A model generated the notes under the pieces. The model did no database searches. It was not told the DNA's origin and saw nothing but the letters and a program-made list of their open reading frames with translations. Made by a program: the position numbers and the translations under genes. From assembly GCA_033032865.1 (NCBI GenBank), contig JAWHQI010000734.1:206319-270318 (forward strand): a DNA stretch of 64,000 bases. Direction: 5' to 3'. Positions 39,125-50,000 of the stretch are shown one piece after another (the first letter of the stretch is position 1; the number at the start of each line of letters is the position of its first letter). The stretch comes from Dactylorhiza incarnata (taxonomy: Eukaryota > Streptophyta > Magnoliopsida > Asparagales > Orchidaceae).

Positions 39125-40508
39125 TGTTTACCCAGAAAACGGCGATCCTCTACGAGGAGGCCTTTTTCACGGCGTTTTTATACATGACGCGCCCAGAATG
39201 GTAAGAAGGGACGACCTCCTCCTTCAGATCACCCAAGGCGTGTGGCCTCCGTCAGGCCGCCCAGCAGGGGCGGCCTCCTCCGTCAGACCGCCCAGCAGGG
39301 GCGGCCTCCTCCGTCAGACCGCCCAGCAGGGGCGGCCTCCTCCGTCAGACCGCCCGGCAGGGGCGGCCTACTCCGTCAGACCGCCCGGCAGGGGCGGCCT
39401 ACTCCGTCAGACCGCCCGGCAGGGGCGGCCTACTCCGTCAGACCGCCCGGCAGGGGCGGCCTCCTCCGTCAGACCGCCCGGCAGGGGCGGCCTCCTCCGT
39501 CAGACCGCCCAGCAGGGGCGGCCTCCTCCGTCAGACCGCCCGGCAGGGGCGGCCTACTCCGTCAGACCGCCCAGCAGGGGCGGCCTCCTCCGTCAGACCG
39601 CCCAGCAGGGGCGGCCTCCTCCGTCAGATCGCCCAGCAGGGGCGGCCTCCTCCGTCAGACTGCCCAGCAGGGGCGGCCTCCTCCGTCAGACCGCCCAGCA
39701 GGGGCGGCCTCCTCCGTCAGACCGCCCGGCAGGGGCGGCCTCCTCCGTCAGACCGCCCGGCAGGGACGGCCTCCTCCGTCAGACCGCCCAGCAGGGGCAG
39801 CCTCCTCCGTCAGACCGCCCAGCAGGGGCGGCCTCCTCCGTCAGACCGCCCAGCAGGGGCGACCTCCTCCGTCAGGCCGCCCAGCAGGGGCGGCCTCCTC
39901 CGTCAGGCCGCCCAGCAGGGACGGCTTCCTCCGTCAGGCCGCCAAGCCGGACGGCCTCTTCCTTCAGACCGCAGGTAGGGATCCAGTCACCGGCTCACCG
40001 GAGGTGACGACATCGACCCAGAGCCTATAAATAGGACCCTCGACCATGAACAAAGGACAGGCAAGTTGGGGGCAAAACTAGCGGCTAGAAACAGCCAGAC
40101 CGCACCTAGCTGCGGCCTTTCCGAGCGACCTCGACAAAGCAGCCCGGGCGACCTCAAGAAACAGGCCGGGCGGCCTCAACAAAGCAGCCCGGGCGACCTC
40201 AAGAAACAGGCCGGGCGGCCTCAGCAAAACAGCCTGGGCGACTTGTCTTTCTTATCTGTCATCCTCTTGTACTCATTTCATTTCCATGTACTAAAAGTGG
40301 CAAGTTGTAAGACAGATTATTGAATAAAGGGAAAGCCCGTCGCAGGAGTGGCTTTTGCCGCGACGGGCGAAGTCTGGCCTCGCCGCAAGCTAGCGGCCCT
40401 CTCTTCTTCTCCCCTCTTCACTCGCGACCCAAGTAACCAGCTGCTCGCGGCCTCCTTTTCCCCCAATCCCCTCGAGTAGATCGTGGAGGTGCAATTTTGG
40501 ATTCAACA
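39125..40508 (+). repeat. 3' LTR of element A (1,384 bp)
   Basis: The LTR has the same start and end as the 5' LTR and is 31 bp shorter, which equals exactly one minisatellite unit. The minisatellite occupies about 39252-39970. Confidence 0.95.
40026..40034 (+). promoter_or_regulatory. LTR TATA box (A, 3' LTR)
   Basis: TATAAATAG, identical to the 5' LTR. Confidence 0.8.
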
Positions 40509-43500
40509 GTAGGGCTCAGAGCTCTTTCCAAAAAGGTGTTGTGCGCAAAAATCGGACAACCAGATCAAAAGATATGGTTGTTACAGTTTATGTGTCAAGA
40601 GGAGCCCTCGTCACCATTGCAACCCCCATGTATATTGACCACTAAAATGAGCTGGAAGGGTTTATAATTGTGCTCCATTGGATGTATGCCTCTGAGCATA
40701 TTCCGAAAAGGTGATGTGGGCAAAAATCAAACATACAAATCAAAAGTTATGCCTGTTGGAAGGTTTAGGTGTCATTTGGAGCGAAATTTCACATTACCGC
40801 TGCAACGCTCTAAATATTCATGAACTGGAATGGGTAAAACATGTGCTCCAATGAATGTAGTGCTACGAGGTCATTTCGAAAAGGTGTTGTGTGGTAAAAT
40901 CAGGCAACCAGATCAAAAGTTGTTGCGGTTTAAAGTTTAAGCGTCATTTGGAGCTAAATATCTCATTTTTCACTACAACCCACTATAGATCAACTACAAA
41001 CGAACTGGAATGGGTAAAACTTGTTGTCCATTGGATGTAGGGCTCCGATCTCATTCCAAAAGGCGTTGTGGGCAAAAATCAGACAACCGGATCAAAAGCT
41101 ATGGGTGTTTGAAGTTTAGGTGCCAATTGGAGTAAAATCCCTCATTTCAACTGCAATCCACTATACGTCGACCACCAAATGAACTTGATCAAGTAAATCC
41201 TATTCCCCTTGGGATGTATGGCTCTTAGCTCTTTCCGAAAAGGTGTTTTGTGCAAAATCCGGACATCCAGATTTAAAGTTATAGCTGTTTGAAGTTTAGG
41301 TGTCAGTTGGAGCTAAATCACACATTACCACTTCAACTCAATGCATATCGACCGCTAAACGAACTACATTGGGTAAAACTCGCTCTCCATTGAATGTAGG
41401 GCTCAGAGCTCATTTCGAAGAGGTGTTGTGGGCAAAAATCACACAACCTGATCAAAAGTTATGGCTGTTTGAAGTTTAGGTGTCATTTGGAGCTATATTG
41501 TACATTAACAGTGCAACCCGCTCAATATAAACACCTAAATGAACTGTAATGGTAAAACTTGTGCTTCAATGATTGTAGGAATCCGATCTCATTCCTAAAT
41601 GGTGTTGTGGGGGATAAAATCAGACAACCGGATCAAAAGTTGTTGCTGTTTAAAGTTTGAGTGTCATTTGGAGCTAAATCTCTCACTTTTACTACAAACC
41701 GCATCTAAAATTCTTTCATTTTGAAATGTATGTGTCATATGGAGCTAAATCTCGCATTAACACTACAACCCACTGTATATCGACCTCTAAACGACCTTGA
41801 ATGGGTTAAATTCGTTCTCCATTGGATTTTGGGCTCCGATCTCATTACGAAAAGGTATTGGGCGAAAATCGGACAACCAGATAAAATATATGTATCTTTA
41901 AAGTTTAGGTCTCCTTTCGAGCTAAATACCTTATTACAAACCCGCTGTATATTTACCACTAAACAAACTGGATGGGTAAAATTTGCTTTCCATTGGATGT
42001 AGGGCTCGGAGCTCTTTCCAAAAAGATGTTGTGCGCAAAAATCGGACAACCAGATCAAAAGATATGGCTGTTACAGTTTATGTGTCAAGAGGATCCCTCG
42101 TCACCATTGCAACCCCCATGTATATTGACCACTAAAATGAGCTGGAAAGGTTTATAATTGTGCTCCATTGGATGTATGCCTCCGAGCATATTCCGAAAAG
42201 GTGATGTGGGCAAAAATCAAACATACAAATCAAAAGTTATGCCTGTTGGAAGGTTTAGGTGTCATTTGGAGCGAAATTTCACATTACCGCTGCAACGCTC
42301 TTAATATTCATGAACTGGAATGGGTAAAACATGTGCTCCAATGAATGTAGTGCTACGAGCTCATTTCGAAAAGGTGTTGTGTGGTAAAATCAGGCAACCA
42401 GATCAAAAGTTGTTGCGGTTTAAAGTTTAAGCGTCATTTGGAGCTAAATCTCTCATTTTTCACAACCCACTATAGATCAACTACAAACGAACTGGAATGG
42501 GTAAAACTTGTTGTCCATTGGATGTAGGGCTCCGATCTCATTCCAAAAGGCGTTGTGGGCAAAAATCAGACAACCGGATCAAAAGCTATGGGTGTTTGAA
42601 GTTTAGGTGCCAATTGGAGTAAAATCCCTCATTTCAACTGCAATCCACTATACGTCGACCACCAAATGAACTTGATTGAGTAAATCCTATTCCCCTTGGG
42701 ATGTATGGCTCTTAGCTCTTTCCGAAAAGGTGTTTTGTGCAAAATCCGGACATCCGGATTTAAAGTTATAGCTGTTTGAAGTTTAGGTGTCAGTTGGAGC
42801 TAAATCACACATTACCACTTCAACTCAATGCATATCGACCGCTAAACGAACTACATTGGGTAAAACTCGCTCTCCATTGAATGTAGGGCTTAGAGCTCAT
42901 TTCGAAGAGGTGTTGTGGGCAAAAATCACACAACCTGATCAAAAGTTATGGTTGTTTGAAGTTTAGGTGTCATTTGGAGCTACATTTTGCATTAACAGTG
43001 CAACCTGCTCAATATAAACACCTAAATGACCTGTAATGGTAAAACTTGTGCTTCAATGATTGTTGGGCTCCGATCTCATTCCTAAATGGTGTTGTGGGGA
43101 TTAAATCAGACAACCGGATCAAAAGTTGTTGCTGTTTAAAGTTTGAGTGTCATTTGGAGCTAAATCTCTCACTTTTAGTACAAACCGCATCTAAAATTCT
43201 TTCATTTTGAAATGTATGTGTCATATGGAGCTAAATCTCGCATTAACACTACAACACACTGTATATCGACCTCTAACCGACCTTGAATGGGTTAAATTCG
43301 TTCTCCATTGGATTTTGGGCTCCGATTTCATTACGAAAAGGTATTGGGCGAAAATCGGACAACCAGATAAAAAATATGTATCTTTAAAGTTTAGGTCTCC
43401 TTTCGAGCTAAATACCTTATTACAAACCCGCTGTATATTAACCACTAAGCAAACTGGATGGGTAAAATTTGCTTTCCATTGGATGTAGGGCTCGGAGCTC

Positions 43501-46500
43501 TTTCCAAAAAGGTGTTGTACGCAAAAATCGGACAACCAGATCAAAAGATATGGCTGTTACAGTTTATGTGTCAAGAGGATCCCTCGTCACCATTGCAACC
43601 CCCATGTATATTGACCACTAAAATGAGCTGGAAGGGTTTATAATTGTTCTCCATTGGATGTATGCCTCCGAGCATATTCCGAAAAGGTGATGTGGGCAAA
43701 AATCAAACATACAAATCAAAAGTTATGCCTGTTGGAAGGTTTTGGTGTCATTTGGAGCGAAATTTCACATTACCGCTACAACGCTCTAAATATTCACAAC
43801 TAAATGAACTGGAATGGGTAAAACATGTGCTCCAATGAATGTAGTGCTACGAGCTCATTTCGAAAAAGTGTTGTGTGGTAAAATCAGGCAACCGGGTCAA
43901 AAGTTGTTGCGGTTTAAAGTTTGAGCCTCATTTGGAACTAAATCTCTCATTTTTCACTACAACCCACTATAGATCAACCACAAACAAACTGGGATGGGTA
44001 AAACTTATTGTCTATTGGATGTAGGGCTTCGATCTCATTCCGAAAAAGCGTTGTGGGCAAAAATTAGACAACCAGATCAAAAGCTATGGGTGTTTGAAGT
44101 TTAGGTGCCAATTGGAGTAAAATCCCTCATTTCAACTGCAATCCACTATACGTCGACCACCAAATGAACTTGATTGAGTAAATCATATTCCCCTTAGGAT
44201 GTATGGCTCTTAGCTCTTTCCGAAAAGGTGTTTTGTGCAAAATCCGGACATCCGGATCTAAAGTTATAGCTGTTTGAAGTTTAGGTGTCAGTTGGAGCTA
44301 AATCCCACATTACCACTTCAACTGAATGTATATCGACCGCTGAACGAGCTACATTGGGTAAAACTCGCTCTCCATTGAATGTAGGGCTCAGAGCTCATTT
44401 TGAAGAGGTGTTGTGGGCAAAAATCACACAACCTGATCAAAAGTTATGGCTGTTTGAAGTTTAGGTGTCATTTGGAGCTACATTTTGCATTAACAGTGCA
44501 ACCCGCTCAATATAGACAACTAAATGAACTGTAATGGTAAAACTTGTGCTTCAATGATTGTAGGGCTCCGATCTCATTCCTAAATGGTTTTGTTGGGATA
44601 AAATCAGACAACCGAATCAAAAGCTGTTGCTTTTTAAAGTTTGAGTGTCATTTGGAGCTAAATCTCTCACTTTCACTACAAATCGCATCTAAAATTCTTT
44701 CATTTTGAAATGTATGTGTCACTTGGAGCTAAATCTCGCATTAACACAAGAACCCACTGTATATCGACCTCTAAACAACCTTGAATGGGTTAAATTCGTT
44801 CTCCATTGGATTTTGGGCTCCGATCTCATTACGAAAAGGTATTGTGGGCGAAAATCGGACAACCAGATAAAAGTTATGTATCTTTAAAGTTTAGGTCTCC
44901 TTTCGAGCTAAATACCTTATTACAAACCCGCTGTATATTGACCACTAAGCAAACTGGATGGGTAAAATTTGCTTTCCATTGGATGTAGGGCTCTGAGCTC
45001 TTTCCAAAAAGGTGTTGTGCGCAAAAATCGGACAACCAGATTAAAAGATATGGCTGTTAAAGTTTATGTGTCAAGAGGATCCCTCGTCACCATTGCAACC
45101 CCCATGTATATTGACCACTAAAATGAGCTGGAAGGGTTTATAATTGTGCTCCATTGGTTGTATGTCTCCGAGCATATTCCGAAAACGTGATGTGGGCAAA
45201 AATCAAACATACAAATCAAAAGTTATACCTGTTGGAAGGTTTAGGTGTCATTTGGAGCAAAATTTCACATTACCGCTACAACGCTCTAAATATTCACAAC
45301 TAAATGAACTGGAATGGGTAAAACATGTGCTCCAATGAATGTAGTGCTACGAGCTCATTTCGAAAAGGTGTTGTGTGGTAAAATCAGGCAACCAGATCAA
45401 AAGTTATTGTGGTTTAAAGTTTGAGCGTCATTTGGAGCTAAATCTCTCATTTTTCACTACAACCCACTATAGATCAACCACAAACAAACTGGAATGGGTA
45501 AAACTTGTTGTCCATTGGATGTAGGGCTTCGATCTCATTCCGAAAAGGCGTTGTGGGCAAAATTTAGACAACCGGATCAAAAGTTATGTGTGTTTGAAGT
45601 TTAGGTGCCAATTGGAGTAAAATCCCTCATTTCAACTGCAATCCACTATACGTCGACCACCAAATGAACTTGATCGAGTAAATCATAATCCCTTAGGATG
45701 TATGGCTCTTAGCTCTTTCCGAAAAGGTGTTTTGTTCAAAATCCGGACATCCGGATCTAAAGTTATAGATGTTTGAAGTTTAGGTATCAGTTGGAGCTAA
45801 ATCACACATTACCACTTCAACTGAATGCATATCGACCGCTGAACGAGCTACATTGGGTAAAACTCGCTCTCCATTGAATGTAGGGCTTAGAGCTCATTTT
45901 GAAGAGGTGTTGTGGGCAAAAATCACACAACCAGATCAAAAGTTATGGCTGTTTGAAGTTTATGTGTCATTTGGAGCAACATTTTGCATTAACAGTGCAA
46001 CCCGCTCAATATAGACAACTAAATGAACTGTAATGGTAAAACTTGTGCTTCAATGATTGTAGGGCTCCGATCTCATTCCTAAATGGTGTGGTGGGGATAA
46101 AATCAGACAACCGAATCAAAAGCTGTTGCTTTTTAAAGTTTGAGTGTCATTTGGAGCTAAATCTCTCACTTTCACTACAAACCGCATCTAAAATTCTTTC
46201 ATTTTGAAATGTATGTGTCACTTGGAGCTAAATCTCACATTAACACTATAACCCACTGTATATCGACCTCTAAACAACCTTGAATGGGTTAAATTCGTTC
46301 TCCATTGGATTTTGGGCTCCGATCTCATTACGAAAAGGTATTGTGGGCAAAAATCGGACAACCAGATAAAAGTTATGTATCTTTAAAGTTTAGGTCTCCT
46401 TTCGAGCTAAATACCTTATTACAAACCCGCTGTATATTGACCACTAAACAAACTGGATGGGTAAAATTTGCTTTCCATTGGATGTAGGGCTCGGAGCTCT

Positions 46501-46975
46501 TTCCAAAAAGGTGTTGTGCGCAAAAATCGGACAACAAGATCAAAAGATATGGCTGTTACAGTTTATGTGTCAAGAGGATCCCTCGTCACCATTGCAACCC
46601 CCATGTATATTGACCACTAAAATGAGCTGGAAGGGTTTATAATTGTGCCCCATTGGTTGTATGTCTCCGAGCATATTCCGAAAAGGTGATGTGGGCAAAA
46701 ATCAAACAAACAAATCAAATGTTATACCTGTTGAAGGTTTAGGTGTCATTTGGAGCAAAATTTCACATTACCGCTATAACGCTCTAAATATTCACAACTA
46801 AATGAACTGGAATGGGTAAAACTTGTGCTCCAATGAATGTAGTGCTACGAGCTCATTTCGAAAAGGTGTTGTGTGGTAAAATCAGGCAACCAGATCAAAA
46901 ATTGTTGCTGTTTAAAGTTTGAGCGTCATTTGGAGCTAAATCTCTCATTTTTCACTACAACCCACTATAGATCAA
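40509..46975. repeat. Satellite array, block 3
   Basis: The array begins with the right GTAGG duplication of A. Landmarks TTTTGGGCTCC at about 41831, 43317, 44815 and 46314 give higher-order units of 1,486, 1,498 and 1,499 bp. It ends at ACTATAGATCAA, where the truncated 5' LTR of element B begins. Confidence 0.94.
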
Positions 46976-47044
46976 TCTAACCAAATAGTAACCGATAATC
47001 CGCAGCCCTCGATTTTCTTCGTGAGCGCACTTTTGAATCGAACA
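46976..47044 (+). repeat. Remnant of the 5' LTR of element B (69 bp)
   Basis: It matches the last part of the 3' LTR, from TCTAACCAAATAGTAACCG to TTTTGAATCGAACA, with a one-base length difference in a T run. Confidence 0.9.
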
Positions 47045-47046
47045 GA

Positions 47047-47065
47047 AACACGCGACCTTCAGATC
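47047..47065 (+). other. Primer-binding site of element B
   Basis: AACACGCGACCTTCAGATC lies two bases after the LTR end. It is the exact complement of an internal stretch (anticodon-stem 3' side through T loop) of plant tRNA-Phe as I recall it. No match to a tRNA 3' end, such as a TGG-initiated site, is seen at the border. Confidence 0.65.
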
Positions 47066-47095
47066 GCGGACTATCAGCGAAATCTTTGGTTCAGA

Positions 47096-50000
47096 ATGTC
47101 AGACCGCCAGTTCCCTCCAAGAGACCGGTCCGATCATAGCGATGACTCCCTGTGGGAGGCTCTGGAGCGAACTAAGAGAGAAGCCGACCAGGCTCAGAAA
47201 GCAACTGATCAGCGTCTGGACGCGATCAGTCAGGCTCTAGCTCTGCTAACCAAGCGGTTAGCCCCCCAACAGGCCGCGGTTAACCCGGCCATGACCCCTG
47301 TTCTACCTCCTCCACCTCCATACCCATTTGCGCAGGTCGCTCACTCCCAACCGCCACCAGAAGGTTCTGCGGACCGGCAGAATTTCTACCAAGAGGCCGC
47401 GCGCTGTATGCCGGCTCGAGTCCTTGACTTCCAGGGGGCGGCTTCTCAGGCCGCTCGCTTTTCCTATCCGCCTGAGGTCGCCGCCTACCAGTCCTACCCG
47501 GCCGGAGCACCTGCCCGCTCCTATCAGGCGGCCTGTCCGCAAATGACCGCAGCAGAGATCCCCTACCACCCTGCTTTTTCTCTATACGAGGATGCCGAGG
47601 AGAGTTCTCCCTTCACGGATGAGATCCGGGGAGAGCCGGCTCCGAATAACTTTCGAGAACCACGCTTATCAACATATGGTGGGGAGTCCGATCCGGCAAT
47701 TCATCTTCAAGCGTTTGAATCGGCTGTTGCTCTGAGGACCATCACTGATGCAACTAAGTGTAAGCTCCTGGTGACGTCCTTCGATGGACAAGCCAGAGAA
47801 TGGTTCTATGGATTGCATCCTCGATCCATTAGATGTTTTGCAGAACTGCGTAGAGAATTTCTGCTTCGATTCTCTACCTCGAAAAAGAGGAAGAACGGTC
47901 CGGCAGCCCTATTTGAGATACGGCAGCAGGAAAATGAAACGTGGGCCCGCTTCGTCGACCGTTTCCAAAGGGAGATAATGGAGGTGCAAAACGTCGATCC
48001 AGAGTTATATAGGGTCGCTCTGATGCATGGCCTTAGGGAGGGGCCGCTGAAATTTGAAGCTCAAATTAGGGAGCCAAAAACATACCAGGAGATGATTAGT
48101 CTGGCTAACAAATTTATCAGGGGAGAAAAGAACAATCCTGGTTATGTTGCCAAATTACTCAGCAATAACGATCAGTTTAGTCCCGCATCAACTCATCAGC
48201 AACGTTACAATCATCCATCTCGGCCTGATTTCGAACCCCGGGCTCAGAGGGGGAGGAATCTTAAGCCTAAACAACCATTCCTCGGCCATCAACGATTTCA
48301 AGATCAGAAACCGCCGTTGGCCATCGCACCCACTCAACCCATGGGAGCTCCGCAAATAATGCCTGTATATCTGCCGCAGTACATCGCACAACCATCCCCA
48401 ACTATTCCATCCATCCGATATGATGAATCTCAGGAGTCGTTCACCCCTCTCAACGTCACCATGAACGAGGTCGTGCAGATTCTCCAAAAGAGGCCTGACT
48501 TCAAGAGGCCTCCTCCCTTGAAATCAGAAGTTCGCAACCGGAACCCTAACTTTTATTGTGAATATCATAAAGAGGAGGGGCATCAGACTGAGGATTGCCG
48601 GGCCCTCCGGTGGTTGATAGAGAAGCTCCTGAAAGAGGGGAAGCTCCGAGGGTTGATTCGACAAGAAACCCCGGTTGAGCCGCGAACCGAGAAGAAGAAG
48701 GAAGTGGTCGAAGTGACCTGGGAGTGTGCTGATGTGGAAGAGGCAGGTTGCTATGGGGATATACATCCCACAACCGAGTGTATAGAGGTGAATGACGTTG
48801 GCCCTCTTGGCAACGTCTATTGCATTCATGGTGGGGCAGGAGTAGAATCTTCTCGGAAATCTAGCATTGGGAGAGTTACGAAGCAAGAAGTGGCAGTCGC
48901 CTCCACTTCTACTCCAGAAAGGGCGGTCGTTACCTTCGGCCAAGAAGATCTTTCCCCAAATGCAAATCCTTTTGATGATGCAGTGGTGATAAAGGCGGTT
49001 ATTGAAAACTACACCGTGCACAAAATTCTGATTGATACCGGCAGCTCAGTTAATCTCATTTTCCGTGAAACATTCGAAGCCCTTAAAACTGGAAAGTCTT
49101 TACTCTCCACGGAAGGGCCCCTCTATGGCTTCTCGGGAGAGAAGAAGGAAGTGGAGGGATGCGTAAAGCTTTTGGTATCGCTGGGGGGTATAACAAAGCT
49201 GATAAACTTCGTGGTGGTGGAAGCCCCAAGCAGCTACTGTGCAATTTTCGGAAGGCCAATTCTGAACGCTTACAGAGCGGTAGTATCTACTTTCCATTTG
49301 GCCTTGAAGTTCGCCGCTGAGGGGCGTCAATATCGGATCCGGAGTGATCCAAGGGTTGCTCGCGAATGCTATGTAAAGACAGTTAATGTGATCACCGAGG
49401 CACCACTTCACAAGGCTCAGAATGACATCTACGAGGTGTCCAAGCTCCCTGAGGAAATCAAAGAAAGCACAGAGCGGAAAGGAGTTTACCTGGAACCTGC
49501 CCAGGAGATCCAAGAAGTCCCCATTGCTGAAGGGGAAGAGAAGAAGCTGATCATCAACGCCGAGCTGTCGGAAGAGGAAAAAGCTCAACTAATCTCCTGC
49601 CTGTTGGAGAACTTGGACATCTTCGCCTGGTCAGCGGAGGACATGCCTGGGGTAGATCCAGACGTAGCATGCCATCACCTCAACGTCTCTCCTGAATTCA
49701 AGCTGATCCAACAAAAGAAGAGGGAGGTGGCAACAAAGCTGGCATTGCCCATCAGAGAGGAGGTTTCCAAGCTCCTAAAAGCGGGTTTTATTTCTGAAAT
49801 TCAATATCCAACGTGGATGTCAAACATTGTAATGGTTCCAAAATCTGGTGGGAAGTGGCGCATGTGTGTGGACTTCACAAAGCTCAATAAAGCGTGCCCC
49901 AAAGATTGCTATCCCTTGCCTCGGATAGATGTTTTAGTAGATTCTGCGGTAGGATATAATCTCATGAGCTTTCTAGATGCATTTTCTGGTTATCACCAGA

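Larger units (their letters stand above)
31868..40508 (+). mobile_element. Element A: complete non-autonomous, gag-only LTR retrotransposon (TR-GAG type)
   Basis: This 8,641-bp element has two LTRs (1,415 and 1,384 bp), a 5-bp target duplication (GTAGG), a primer-binding site, a polypurine tract and a single gag gene, with no protease, reverse transcriptase, RNase H or integrase. More than 60% of the interior after gag is tandem repeats (42-bp and 81-bp units). Outside the 31-bp minisatellite the two LTRs differ at a single position that I can find (TTATATGTC near 33029 against TTATCTGTC), so the insertion is very recent. Gag-only elements are known in plants as TR-GAGs. The shared termini, primer site and hairpins point to mobilisation by the autonomous family of B-G. 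Confidence 0.93.

Noticed and set aside
47045..47070. Standard initiator-Met or other tRNA 3'-end primer site
   Set aside because: No TGG-initiated complement of a tRNA 3' end lies at the LTR border in any of the four elements where it can be seen.
47021..47095. Upstream in-frame ATG as start of the B polyprotein
   Set aside because: It lies in the LTR remnant and before the primer-binding site; copies C and G start at the conserved MSDRQFP.
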